The translations under genes were made by a program, and so were the position numbers. DNA of 39,759 nt from FEN-1297 sp046706945 (GTDB lineage: Bacteria; Bacteroidota; Ignavibacteria; Ignavibacteriales; Ignavibacteriaceae). Numbering within the stretch: the first letter of the stretch is position 1; each line of letters starts with the position of its first letter. The stretch lies in the NCBI GenBank assembly GCA_046706945.1, contig JBJKOY010000596.1, forward strand, positions 1 to 39,759. Reading direction: 5' to 3'. A model generated the notes under the pieces. It had not been told where the DNA came from, ran no database searches, and worked only from the letters and a program-made list of their open reading frames with translations. This document shows, in pieces, positions 17,066 to 25,878 of the stretch.

Positions 17066-17137
17066 GTAATGACTCATCGGGGAACAGGTAAATTAATAAA
17101 TCAATGATACCGGGAAGTATAATTTATTTCCGTTCCC
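17061..17137 (+). terminator. Hairpins at the end of the tetraheme cytochrome gene
   Basis: GATGAGT/ACTCATC (17061-17067/17072-17078) forms a 7-bp hairpin over the stop codon. GGGAAC/GTTCCC (17080-17085/17132-17137) encloses an AT-rich imperfect stem. No clear T-run follows. It may attenuate transcription between the complex and the cupredoxin gene. Confidence 0.3.
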
Positions 17138-17185
17138 ATACTTTTGTATTGAGTAATTTCATATCGTCTTTTTAATGAAGTAAAT

Positions 17186-17791
17186 ATGAAGAGAATTTTG
17201 TACCCGGCCAATCTATTTTTCCTTTTCGTGATATTTGAATTCAGCACTGCGACGGCAGGCGGCATTAAAGGCAGGGTGCGGCTCGAAGGCAGCGGCAGCA
17301 GTGCAAACGTACTTGTGTATATCGAACATATCGACAGCGCATTCGCGCCGCCGGAAAAACACGCTCTAATTGATCAGAAAGGGTTAAGGTTTGTTCCCGA
17401 AGTGCTCCCGGTTTTAGCGGGGACAACGGTAGATTTTCTTAACAGCGACAACGTTCTTCATAATGTATTTAGTCCTTCCAAGTGTGCGGGCAGATTTAAC
17501 CTCGGCACATGGCCTAAAGGTAAAATCCGCTCTTATACCTTTTCCAAACCCGGCTGCTTTGCGACAATACTTTGCGACGTTCACCCTGACATGCAGGCGT
17601 GGATCGCGGTCCTGCAGAATCCTTACTTTGCGCTGACTAATAAAAGCGGCGGATTTGAAATTAAAAATGTCCGGCCGGGGAAATATACGTTAATAGTATG
17701 GGCGCCTTTTTATGCGACTAAAACCCTACATATTAAAATCAAAAAGACGGGCGCGTTCGAATTGAGCATTGCGCTGAAAAGAAAAAGTTAG
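17186..17791 (+). CDS. Secreted cupredoxin with C-terminal carboxypeptidase-regulatory-like domain
   Basis: The protein has 201 residues and a signal peptide (about 1-24, ending TATA). A plastocyanin-like domain covers about 55-140 and has a full type-1 copper ligand set: His92 (VLHNVFS), Cys130, His133 and Met136 (CDVHPDM). Residues 148-200 (SGGFEIKNVRPGKYTLIVWAP) match the small beta-sandwich regulatory domain of carboxypeptidases, common in secreted proteins. It lies 120 bases after the cytochrome operon in the same direction and probably belongs to it. Cupredoxins shuttle single electrons; rusticyanin plays that part in acidophilic iron oxidation, so its presence beside a Cyc2-like protein is suggestive. 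No direct homology to rusticyanin is claimed. Confidence 0.8.
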   Translation: MKRILYPANLFFLFVIFEFSTATAGGIKGRVRLEGSGSSANVLVYIEHIDSAFAPPEKHALIDQKGLRFVPEVLPVLAGTTVDFLNSDNVLHNVFSPSKCAGRFNLGTWPKGKIRSYTFSKPGCFATILCDVHPDMQAWIAVLQNPYFALTNKSGGFEIKNVRPGKYTLIVWAPFYATKTLHIKIKKTGAFELSIALKRKS

Positions 17792-17806
17792 TAATAAAGT
17801 CCATTC

Positions 17807-17849
17807 CTTTATATGCATTTACAGTAAATTCAGCAGCTTTTATATAAAG
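17807..17849. terminator. AT-rich stem between convergent genes
   Basis: CTTTATAT (17807-17814) pairs with ATATAAAG (17842-17849). It lies between the ends of the convergent cupredoxin and LytTR genes and could serve as a weak bidirectional terminator. AT-rich pairing of this size can arise by chance. Confidence 0.25.
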
Positions 17850-17859
17850 AGTATTAAGC

Positions 17860-18585
17860 TTAATTTGATAAGAAGTTCTTATCAAGATATTCATGAAATT
17901 TGTTTTTATAGTGGTCGCTTACGGGTATATAAATTTTACCGTCGAATATAATCCTATCCCGCTCTATTATTTTTATCCTGTCAAGGTTTACGATAAAGGA
18001 CCTGTGTACGCGCATAAACTTCTCGGCGGGGAGTTTATCTTCTATCGCCTTTAAACTGAGAAGCGTTATAACGGGCTTGTCGTTTATCAAATGTATTTTT
18101 ACATATTCACGCATGCCTTCGATATATTTTATTTCCGACAATTCTATCCTGAGCAGTTTATATTCCGATTTTACAAACAAATGGTTTTCGGTCGTTCTAA
18201 TTTCTTGTCCCTGCTTTTCATCCGAAGGTTCGATTAATTTTTTTACTTTATTAGCGGCCTTTAAAAAACTCGCGTAATCGATCGGCTTTAGAAGATAATC
18301 AACGGCGTCAACTTTAAATCCTTCAACGGCGTACTTGCTGTAAGCAGTCGTAAAAACTATATACGGTTTATCTTTAAGGGATTTGACAAAGTCCATTCCG
18401 CTCAAGTCGGGCATGTTTATATCTATGAAAAGCAGTTGAACGGGGCTGTTCTCCATTTTTTCCATAGCCTCATATGCGCTGTAGTATCCTCCCACCGGTT
18501 CAAGGAACGGCGTCCTTTTTATGTAGTCAAGCATTTGCCGAAGCGCTAACGGCTCATCGTCTATTGCTATGCAATTTATCTTCAT
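17860..18585 (-). CDS. LytTR-family response regulator
   Basis: The protein has 241 residues. The receiver domain (1-120) has acidic Asp9/Asp10, phospho-acceptor Asp55 (LLFIDINMPDLSG) and Lys100 (VDYLLKP). The C-terminal half (about 137-238) is a LytTR DNA-binding domain, recognised by KSEYKLLRIELSEIKYIEG and FMRVHRSFIVNLDRI. Its start lies inside the end of the sensor kinase gene (32-base overlap), so the two are translated together. This is the usual Bacteroidota-style LytS/LytTR pair. The gene converges on the cytochrome locus; targets cannot be read from the sequence. Confidence 0.95.
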   Translation of the reverse strand: MKINCIAIDDEPLALRQMLDYIKRTPFLEPVGGYYSAYEAMEKMENSPVQLLFIDINMPDLSGMDFVKSLKDKPYIVFTTAYSKYAVEGFKVDAVDYLLKPIDYASFLKAANKVKKLIEPSDEKQGQEIRTTENHLFVKSEYKLLRIELSEIKYIEGMREYVKIHLINDKPVITLLSLKAIEDKLPAEKFMRVHRSFIVNLDRIKIIERDRIIFDGKIYIPVSDHYKNKFHEYLDKNFLSN

Positions 18586-19630
18586 TTAACGGGACCTTCA
18601 AAAAAATGTTAAAAGTTGTTTCATTTTCATTTATCTCAAGAGAGTAATTATCTTTATATAATAATTCAAGACTCTTCCTTATATTCTGCAAACCTAAACC
18701 CGAACCGCCGGAAGTTTTTGAGGTATCCTTTTTATGTTTGCTGTTTGAAATTGTAAAACTTAATTCTTTATCATTAACATAGAGATTAATGTCGATAAAA
18801 GAATCGTTTTTATAACTTATCCCGTGCTTAAATGCATTTTCTATGAATGAAGTAAAAAGCAAGGAATTTATTTGAATCTCCGGCAGACTTTCGGGAACAT
18901 TGAAGTTTATCTTAACCTTCTCGGGAAATCTTAATCTCATTAAAGAAATATAATTTTTAATAAATTCTACTTCCTTTGGCAAGGTAGTAAAACCTTTTGA
19001 TGAATCATAGAGAAGATACTGCATCAGTTTTGATAACCTTATAATGCTGTCCTTTGCCGTTTCCGGGTTTATATCTATCAGAGCATGGATGTTATTCAAA
19101 GTATTCATAAAAAAATGCGGACTTACCTGATGTCGCAGCATTTCCAGTTCTGTTTTCAGTTGAATTCTTTCAAGCTCTTTTCTCTTTTTCTCTTCCTGGA
19201 GCCATTTGAATACTAGCTTAATTGCAGTACCGAAACCGACCGTAAGAACCAGGAATGTAAGGTTGTCGATAATGATCATGTGAATGGGTCTCGGCGGTGC
19301 GCCCGGCCGCAAGGCATTTAATAAATTTCGCATCCTCGGCAAACCAAGGTAAGCACTTAAATAAGACCCGGAAAAGCTACCCATCAAATCCATTAGTATA
19401 ATTACCGCCAGGGCCGCGAATATATATTGCGTGTATTTTTTATTAAACAAATACTTCGGCACCAGGAATATATTATTAACAAAAAATGCAATCGCAAATG
19501 GTATTAAATGGAACCACGACAAATATACTTTTTGCCAATACCGGGGATGAACCGCTGAAAAGATAAATAACTGGGCTGCGAATATGAAAAGCCAAATAAT
19601 TATGTAGCCGTATAATTCTTTTCGTTTCAT
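18554..19630 (-). CDS. LytS/YehU-type membrane sensor histidine kinase
   Basis: The protein has 358 residues. Four membrane helices lie in the first 140, followed by a coiled linker. The His_kinase domain (PF06580 type) contains the H-box HQVSPHFFMNTLNNIHAL. A compact HATPase ends with GGSGLGLQNIRKSLELLY. The membrane part has almost no extracellular loop, so it probably senses a membrane or cytoplasmic signal. It overlaps its LytTR partner downstream by 32 bases. An unusual GC-rich hairpin lies between it and the Spy-like gene upstream. Confidence 0.93.
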   Translation of the reverse strand: MKRKELYGYIIIWLFIFAAQLFIFSAVHPRYWQKVYLSWFHLIPFAIAFFVNNIFLVPKYLFNKKYTQYIFAALAVIILMDLMGSFSGSYLSAYLGLPRMRNLLNALRPGAPPRPIHMIIIDNLTFLVLTVGFGTAIKLVFKWLQEEKKRKELERIQLKTELEMLRHQVSPHFFMNTLNNIHALIDINPETAKDSIIRLSKLMQYLLYDSSKGFTTLPKEVEFIKNYISLMRLRFPEKVKINFNVPESLPEIQINSLLFTSFIENAFKHGISYKNDSFIDINLYVNDKELSFTISNSKHKKDTSKTSGGSGLGLQNIRKSLELLYKDNYSLEINENETTFNIFLKVPLNEDKLHSNRR

Positions 19631-19665
19631 TAATACAATTTAGTAAAAGTTAGAATTTTATTTAT

Positions 19666-19702
19666 ACCGGTGCCGGCATCACTAAGTAATTCCGGCGCCG
19701 GT
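19666..19702 (-). terminator. GC-rich hairpin between Spy-like and sensor kinase genes
   Basis: On the plus strand ACCGGTGCCGG (19666-19676) pairs with CCGGCGCCGGT (19692-19702), 10 of 11 bases plus one possible G-U. In the minus-strand transcript it follows the Spy-like gene by 14 bases. The sequence after it (ATAAATAAAAT) lacks a run of T, so termination may be partial. Confidence 0.45.
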
Positions 19703-19716
19703 AAAAGATAGGCATA

Positions 19717-20112
19717 TTATTTATTAGGATCTCTTTGCATCATCGGTCTTTTCGGCCTTGACGCTTTTTCCAATTCAAGATATTTTGCATATGATGTTTC
19801 CGGGATTGCCTTCTTAATTTTTTGATCTCTTATTGCTATAAGAGGTTCTATCTTTTCTCTCGGCGGTATTCTATGCTTGTAATCGTCGGCCTTCATAAGC
19901 TTATCCATCCGGATAAAAAAATCTTTATATGCCGCATCTACCTTTACCTGCTGTTCCTTATTTAAGGATAAGGGCATGCAAATTTTTTCATTTATCCTGT
20001 TAAGTCTTGCTTTTACGGTCGGAGGTTTCATGTCGTTCTGCCTGTCTTGTGAAAGACCGCTTGCCGTTAAAATAACATCAGCAATTAGTATTGAGAATAT
20101 TTTAGTCTTTAT
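19717..20112 (-). CDS. Small Spy/CpxP-like periplasmic protein, start codon apparently ATA
   Basis: The frame with an ATG at 20031 gives a 104-residue helical protein with no export signal (MKPPTVKARLNR). The same frame stays open upstream and reads KTKIFSILIADVILTASGLSQ, a clear signal peptide. Exactly where its ATG should be, at 20110-20112, the codon is ATA, giving a 131-residue product. No ATG, GTG or TTG occurs before the next in-frame stop. The mature part has the charged helices and the LNKEQQVKVDAAYKDF segment seen in Spy/LTXXQ proteins, which act as periplasmic chaperones or stress sensors. Either a rare ATA start, a recent start-loss mutation, or a sequencing error explains this. 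Confidence 0.55.
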   Translation of the reverse strand: MKTKIFSILIADVILTASGLSQDRQNDMKPPTVKARLNRINEKICMPLSLNKEQQVKVDAAYKDFFIRMDKLMKADDYKHRIPPREKIEPLIAIRDQKIKKAIPETSYAKYLELEKASRPKRPMMQRDPNK

Positions 20113-20189
20113 TTTTGTTTTAAAAATGTTTGTTTTGAATTATAAAAATTTATTCACCCGTAATAGGTAAATCCCGAATTGCATATAAT

Positions 20190-21869
20190 CTATTTCATTA
20201 GTATTAACTTCTTTGTATCGGTAAACCTGTCGGCCACGAGTTGATATAAATAAACTCCGCTGGACAACTTACTCCCGTTAAAGTTTACCGCATATGTACC
20301 TTTGCTCTTGTACCCGTTGACAAGAGTGTTTACAAGATTTCCCAAAATATCGTAAACTTTTAACGTTACATTGCTGCCTGTCGAAAGCTGGTAGCTTATA
20401 GTAGTACTGGGATTAAAAGGATTAGGATAATTTTGATTTAGTATATATCCGGTTATCTGCGAATTATTTTTTTCAATCCCCGTAGGATACTGTTCGATTT
20501 TTCCTTTCCGCGATAGATCTTTCCCAACTAAGCCTGAATATTGAGCGGAATATCTATAAATTTTAAATACCATATTAACTTGAGGAGTATCGTCCTGTGC
20601 CGCAATACCGCTTTGTGATACAGGGTTTATATATTCCCAGACAATATTTCCCGAGCTGTCTACTTCAAAAAATCTTCCGTCAACTCCTTCGCAGATTAAT
20701 GTATTTCCGTTGGGAAGACGATCCGCACCCCCGAGGTGAGATGAGTAAAACGAGTTTGCCGGGTCGGCCTTATACTCCCAGGTTACTTTGTCGGGGCCGT
20801 ACGCGCCTGAATTTTCTAAGTAATAATTGCCGTTAGAATCTATCGGCGGAGTTATTTCTTCTATGGTAGAGTAGTCCCCTCCCGGACGATCTTTCCCGTT
20901 ATTGAATATCATAATATCTCCCGTACCGGTTAGACCTGAATCGACCCACCTGGCGTCATGCTGATAATAAAGCTTTTGGTCCGACGGGCCTCCCGCGCCG
21001 TATGCCTGCGGGTTTCCCCAGCGGTAAAGAATATCTCCTCCATGTCCTCTTTTACCGCCCGTATGCCCGGCAGCCTCGGCGGTAGACGTGGAATGGTCAC
21101 TTACCCATATTTCGCTTAGGTTGTGAATACTTAATAGAATCTCGTCCAGCCCGGGATTATAGCGTATGGAATTTATGTGAAGCCAATCTTCATCTGCGCT
21201 TCCGAAATTTAAATCGATTAACTCGGGATGGGAGGAAACAGTACCGTAATTTGATTTAGTCGAATCATAATCCTGGACTAAATGATTCCATACATGCCAT
21301 TCCCAAACAATTTTACCGCCGGATGTTCCGGTCGGTTTTACTTCGATTATTTTTTCGGACCATAGATCGCTTCCTAAATTAGAAGGGTTCCTGCCCGCGG
21401 CAACAGCATCATCATACGACTTTCTTTCCCACGAAATCATCAGCAAGTCTCCGTCGGGCATATATGCAACATCGTGATTTGTACACGAGTCGGGATAACA
21501 ATAATCGAACGACCATATAAGATTCCCGTCCCAATCGTATCTCTCTATTCTTCCCCCTGAACCCCCGGCGTTAAATGAGTTGCCTTTTTGAACAAACGCG
21601 GTCCGTAAAAGGCTGCCGTCCGGCATAAGCATGACCGCCAGACCCGGTCTGTATGCACTCGACCATGAATGAATCAGGTAGCCTTCGTTATCAATCAAAT
21701 AAGTATTTGTTGACGTCATCGGGGCAAAGATAGTATAACCGCTATATGACGCCGCGCTGTCGTTCATAATAAGGCCGACGGTATTCGACTGCGCATTTAT
21801 AAACGACTGCGACAGCAAAAAAACACATAGCGTAATTAATATTCTGATTTCTTTTTCCATAATTCTCAT
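20190..21869 (-). CDS. Arylsulfotransferase-like secreted protein with type IX sorting domain
   Basis: The protein has 559 residues and a signal peptide ending INAQ. Residues 40-440 show the repeated beta-propeller pattern of the ASST (arylsulfate sulfotransferase) family: NHDVAYMPDGDLLMISWER, EDWLHINSIRYNPG, ILLSIHNLSEIWVSD, HDARWVDSG, ADRLPNGNTLICEG. ASST enzymes move sulfate between phenols without PAPS. Residues 475-559 are a type IX secretion sorting domain (NYPNPFNPST, ending SSGVYLYQLVADR and TKKLILMK), so it is exported across the outer membrane. Two start codons are possible (21869 and 21860). It lies 6 bases before the end of the DUF1566-type gene and both were probably one transcript. 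Confidence 0.85.
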   Translation of the reverse strand: MRIMEKEIRILITLCVFLLSQSFINAQSNTVGLIMNDSAASYSGYTIFAPMTSTNTYLIDNEGYLIHSWSSAYRPGLAVMLMPDGSLLRTAFVQKGNSFNAGGSGGRIERYDWDGNLIWSFDYCYPDSCTNHDVAYMPDGDLLMISWERKSYDDAVAAGRNPSNLGSDLWSEKIIEVKPTGTSGGKIVWEWHVWNHLVQDYDSTKSNYGTVSSHPELIDLNFGSADEDWLHINSIRYNPGLDEILLSIHNLSEIWVSDHSTSTAEAAGHTGGKRGHGGDILYRWGNPQAYGAGGPSDQKLYYQHDARWVDSGLTGTGDIMIFNNGKDRPGGDYSTIEEITPPIDSNGNYYLENSGAYGPDKVTWEYKADPANSFYSSHLGGADRLPNGNTLICEGVDGRFFEVDSSGNIVWEYINPVSQSGIAAQDDTPQVNMVFKIYRYSAQYSGLVGKDLSRKGKIEQYPTGIEKNNSQITGYILNQNYPNPFNPSTTISYQLSTGSNVTLKVYDILGNLVNTLVNGYKSKGTYAVNFNGSKLSSGVYLYQLVADRFTDTKKLILMK

Positions 21870-21875
21870 TCCGTT

Positions 21876-23429
21876 TTATTTCAGGCAGATCATTTTAGCC
21901 GTTTTTGAAAAATTACCGGCGGTTAACCGGTAGAAATACACCCCGTTTGAAAGTTTACCCGCGTTAAAATTTACGGAATAACTTCCGCTGTTTTTATATT
22001 CATTAACAAGCGTGCCGACAAGTTTTCCTAGGATATTATATATATTCAAAGTTACATGGCTGCCTACCGGTATTTGATATTCGATAGTAGTACTAGGATT
22101 AAAAGGATTTGGATAGTTCTGGCTTAATGCAAAACCTTCCGGGACCGAAGCATTATTATTTTCACCGACGGAAGTAGTAACCGCAGCGTCGCGGACTAAC
22201 CTGACATAATTATAAATCCTGATAACATCGCCTTGCGGGCCGCGGCCGTCGGGATAATCGCTGGGGTCTCCTTCTTTCGGATCCGTTCTTTGCGCACCGG
22301 CGCCGTGAACATCCATAAGGGTATAAAAGCCGCCGGGAGACGGCATGTAGCCGAGAGCTTTTCCGAAAGCCACATAATCCGCTTCCGAACTGTGATATTC
22401 ATTTCCGAAAAAGTCCAAATGGGTAGTACTGCTCCAGAAAAACGGATAATCCGTAACCCCGCCTTCGTCTATAATTGACGTACAATTAAAAACGGTATCT
22501 ATTGCGGCGGAATTTGTGGTCGAAGGCGAGCGGGAATAATCAACGATACTCTGCAGCTCCTTAACGTTGGGAAGCCGCCAATCGCTGTATCCCAGGTAAC
22601 CGGAGGAATCCATACTCTGCACCCATTCAAGCGCCTGCTCCCAGTTTAACCCTTTTTTACTGTCGTCTTTGCACCACATCAATCCTGTTGCGCGGTCGGT
22701 TATTGTTCCGTCGCCGTTGTCGTGGAACCTGTTTATTCCGTAATTTGTATTTCCTCTTACGAACCGGATGTAATATTATATGTCGCTCATAATCGGGTAT
22801 CCTTTGATCCGTCCGTCGGCAAAATTGACTCCGAAAGCCGTCGGGTTCCCGTTCATTGTAGTTGATACGTATCTGGTGCTTGATATGCATTGAACGTCGA
22901 TAGTCCGTTCTCCTTCATTAAGATCGCCGTAAACAAAACTGAAATATGCAGTGTCGATAAACGGGATTCCGCCGTGACTATTTGTGTTGCTGGGCGCGGC
23001 CCCGGAATAATTAATAAGAGAATAAAGTTCTTTTATGGAAGGTACGCGCCAGTCACGGTATCCGTCCAAAGTCATTGTATCGGCAGCAGCAATTGCTTCG
23101 TCGTACGTAAGCTTATCGGAAGTATCGATTATACCGTCGTGATTTAAGTCCAGACTTTGAGACCACATCAATCCCGTTACATTATCCGTAATCGTTCCGT
23201 TCCCGTTATCGGTATATGAAGGCTGATAACCTTTATATTGTGCATCCTGTCCGTAAAAAGGACTGCCTGCGGCAGGCGCGGCTATAGCGGCAGACGTATC
23301 GTAACAACTTTTTTGTCCGGTACCGACAATTTTATAAGTCAATCCTGATTGGGCCCATATATTATTACTCAACGGAACCAGCAGTGTTGTAGTGATTGCA
23401 ATATTTATAAATAACTTTAGTCTCATCAT
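21876..23429 (-). pseudogene. DUF1566 (Lcl C-terminal)-type type IX cargo gene split by an in-frame TAA
   Basis: The first part (23429-22776) has AAGGT before the ATG, a signal peptide ending IWAQ, and one DUF1566 module (NGNGTITDNVTGLMWSQ, DWRVPSIKELYSLINYSG). It stops at a TAA at 22776-22778. The same frame continues without any shift: YYIRFVRGNTNYG, NGDGTITDRATGLMWCKDD, DWRLPNVKELQSIVDYSR, WSSTTH, and a complete type IX sorting domain (NYPNPFNPST to KMICLK). The stop therefore falls within the conserved junction between two DUF1566 modules. One base change would restore a 517-residue protein. No other lesion is visible, so the event is recent, or the stop is read through, or it is a sequencing error. 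DUF1566 domains occur in secreted and fibre-like surface proteins. Confidence 0.8.
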
Positions 23430-23628
23430 ATATACCTTGAATTATTAATTGAATTTTTATTTCGTTAGTTTATTTATTGGGACCTTGAGCCTGCAATTAA
23501 TTATCGAATAAAATCGTATTATTATCATTTATTTCTATCATTATTTCCCGCACCCTATTTCTGGAGCAAAAATAATTTATTCATCGTTACTTGTAAAAAA
23601 TATTCAACAGATAAGGAAATTGTTTCAA

Positions 23629-23829
23629 CTAAACGGATAGATTTATCTCCGAAAATTTATTCCCGTAATCAAAAAGAGAGTCCGGAGGATTATTTCCCCG
23701 CACAGAATAATCCAATTCTTTTAATCCTTTAACAACAATAAATTCAGGATTCAAAATCCTGATTTGGAAGGATAGGACTTTATAATGCAATGGAAATTGT
23801 TCGTGAACGGTAAAAAAGCTGCGGAACAA
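23629..23829 (-). CDS. Short hypothetical open frame, doubtful
   Basis: The frame encodes 66 residues, without signal peptide, membrane helix or known motif, and with no convincing ribosome binding site. It lies alone in a long non-coding stretch and overlaps a perfect hairpin. It could be a remnant of a lost gene. I would not count it as real without homologues. Confidence 0.15.
   Translation of the reverse strand: MFRSFFTVHEQFPLHYKVLSFQIRILNPEFIVVKGLKELDYSVRGNNPPDSLFDYGNKFSEINLSV
23744..23762. repeat. Perfect 8-bp stem-loop
   Basis: TCAGGATT (23744-23751) and AATCCTGA (23755-23762) with a CAA loop. It lies mid-way between divergent genes and has no T-run. It may be an operator or a small RNA hairpin. 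Confidence 0.35.
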
Positions 23830-24300
23830 TTCGATAATTACTTTCTCGGTGATTCGGGAAAGAAATTTTCAAACATCCGGAATATTTTTTTTCATGGTAG
23901 TTTAACCGTCCGGATTCTGTTAAAGATAGGGATCAATTAAATTTATAAATTGGAATATGCTTACATATTGGATTGTAAAAAAATTTTACAACTCCGGATT
24001 TAGCCTTGTCCGCCGAAATTTTTCTTTTAACATAGGCATTAGTAATTTTAATTCTGTTTCTCAATATGCATTTACAATTAATATTTTTTTGAGTTAAATG
24101 ATATTTTACATCGAAAGTTAGGGGAGAATAAAATTTTCGATCCCGCCTTTGTCCGGTATACAGGATTCTCCTTATTTAATTGAGACAACTAGTATTTTAT
24201 ATTTTTATGTTTCCGGCCGTTTGATTATTTCCGGAATATGTAAATAGGTCAACATATATTGTGCAACATCGTATTATCGTTTTTAATTAAGTAGGGAATA

Positions 24301-25839
24301 ATGCTCTCTAAAATTATGTCAAGCGCCACTTTGGGTATTGACGCGTACCTTGTGGAGGTTGAAACGAATGCTGAAAAAAACATACCGTCTTTCACTATTG
24401 TCGGTCTTCCCGATAACGCGGTCAAAGAAAGCCGTGAAAGGGTGATCTCCGCTATAAGCAACAGCGGATTTGAGTTCCCGGCGAAAAGGTATACCATTAA
24501 CCTTGCGCCCGCGGATATTAAGAAAGAGGGAAGCGCATTCGATCTGCCTATTGCAATAGGCATTTTAACGGCAGCCGAACTGGTTAAGTCAAAGAACCTT
24601 GCCAAAACAATATTCCTGGGAGAGCTTTCTCTGGACGGGACGCTCCGTTCGGTCAAAGGCGCGCTGCCCGTCGCTGTAGAAGCCAAGAAAAAAGGATTCG
24701 AGAGGATCATTCTTCCTGCCGGTTCTTCCGGTGAAGCTTCAATTGTAAACGGGATAGATGTTTTTGCAATGGACTCGCTGTTCGAAGTAATAGGCTTTCT
24801 CAACGGAGAAATCGTAAAAGAAAAAGTAATAACGGATACGGAAACATTGTTTTCCATGGTTAACCAGTACCACCTGGATTTTTCCGACGTTAAAGGTCAG
24901 GAGAACGTAAAACGCGCCTTGGAAGTTGCCGCGGCCGGTTCCCACAATATTTTAATGATAGGTCCGCCCGGCTCCGGCAAAACTATGCTGGCTAAAAGAC
25001 TGCCGACAATCCTTCCGCCGATGACTTTCGACGAAGCGCTCGAGACGACAAAAATCCATTCGGTTGCCGGTATTATTCCCAAAGACAAAGCATTAATTAC
25101 GGAGAGACCTTTCCGCAGCCCTCATCATACGGTATCGGATGCGGCTCTTATTGGCGGAGGCTCTTTCCCCAGGCCGGGCGAAGTGTCGTACGCCCATCAC
25201 GGGGTTTTGTTCCTGGATGAGCTGCCCGAATTTAAAAAGAACGTGCTCGAAGTTCTCCGGCAGCCTCTGGAAGATTCGCGAGTTACCGTGAGCCGATCAA
25301 AACTGTCGCTCGAGTTCCCGGCAAATTTCATGCTCGCCGCGGCAATGAATCCCTGCCCCTGCGGATTCTATACAGATCCGGCAAAAGAATGCACCTGCGC
25401 TCCTCCCCAGATACAGAGATACATGGCAAAGATATCCGGCCCTCTGCTGGACAGAATCGATATCCATATAGAAGTGCCCGCGGTGAAATATAAAGAACTT
25501 TCGGCCGGACTGAACGGCGAAGGATCAAATACTATCCGGGAACGGGTCATTAAGGCGAGAAAAATTCAGCTTAACAGGTTTAAAGGTATAAGATATATTT
25601 ATAACAACGGCGATATGGGGTCCAAGGAAGTAAGACAATTCTGCAAACTTGATCCCGCCGGGTCCGACCTGGTTAAAACGGCCATGACCAAGCTGGGCTT
25701 TTCGGCAAGAGCTTACGATAGAATATTAAAAGTCGGCCGCACCATTGCCGATCTCGACGGTTCCGGAAATATTCTTTCCCGGCATATAAGCGAGGCCATA
25801 CAGTATAGGAGCCTGGATAGGGAGCTGTGGAAACATTAA
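24301..25839 (+). CDS. comM: YifB/ComM family Mg-chelatase-like AAA ATPase
   Basis: The 512-residue protein matches this family along its full length. The N-terminal Lon-like domain (1-165) has FTIVGLPDNAVKESRERV and INLAPADIKKEGSAFDLPIA. The AAA core has Walker A GPPGSGKTMLAKRLP, RPFRSPHHT and Walker B HHGVLFLDELPEF. The C-terminal part has ANFMLAAAMNPCPCG with its Cys cluster and LLDRIDIHIEVP. In naturally competent bacteria ComM is a helicase-like factor that helps single-stranded donor DNA branch-migrate during recombination; YifB is widespread beyond competent species. The gene has its own GGGAA ribosome binding site and is followed 39 bases later by a LuxR-type regulator. Confidence 0.95.
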   Translation: MLSKIMSSATLGIDAYLVEVETNAEKNIPSFTIVGLPDNAVKESRERVISAISNSGFEFPAKRYTINLAPADIKKEGSAFDLPIAIGILTAAELVKSKNLAKTIFLGELSLDGTLRSVKGALPVAVEAKKKGFERIILPAGSSGEASIVNGIDVFAMDSLFEVIGFLNGEIVKEKVITDTETLFSMVNQYHLDFSDVKGQENVKRALEVAAAGSHNILMIGPPGSGKTMLAKRLPTILPPMTFDEALETTKIHSVAGIIPKDKALITERPFRSPHHTVSDAALIGGGSFPRPGEVSYAHHGVLFLDELPEFKKNVLEVLRQPLEDSRVTVSRSKLSLEFPANFMLAAAMNPCPCGFYTDPAKECTCAPPQIQRYMAKISGPLLDRIDIHIEVPAVKYKELSAGLNGEGSNTIRERVIKARKIQLNRFKGIRYIYNNGDMGSKEVRQFCKLDPAGSDLVKTAMTKLGFSARAYDRILKVGRTIADLDGSGNILSRHISEAIQYRSLDRELWKH

Positions 25840-25878
25840 AAAACATTACCCTGAAATAATACGATATACGAGGTTAAA

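Larger units (their letters stand above)
23430..24300. other. Intergenic region between divergent genes
   Basis: This 870-base AT-rich stretch separates the DUF1566-type gene (minus) from yifB (plus) and should hold both promoters. It contains a hairpin at 23744-23762 and two weak open frames (23629-23829 minus, 23785-23940 plus) with no recognised similarity. GGGAA just before 24301 is the yifB ribosome binding site. I see no RNA gene or mobile element. Confidence 0.5.

Noticed and set aside
22657..22890. Separate short gene bridging the two DUF1566 halves
   Set aside because: It is in another frame, and the true frame is continuous across the stop codon and carries the conserved motifs.
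23785..23940. Plus-strand 51-codon open frame with AGGA before the ATG
   Set aside because: No recognisable motif, it overlaps another weak frame on the other strand, and composition is that of the surrounding non-coding DNA.
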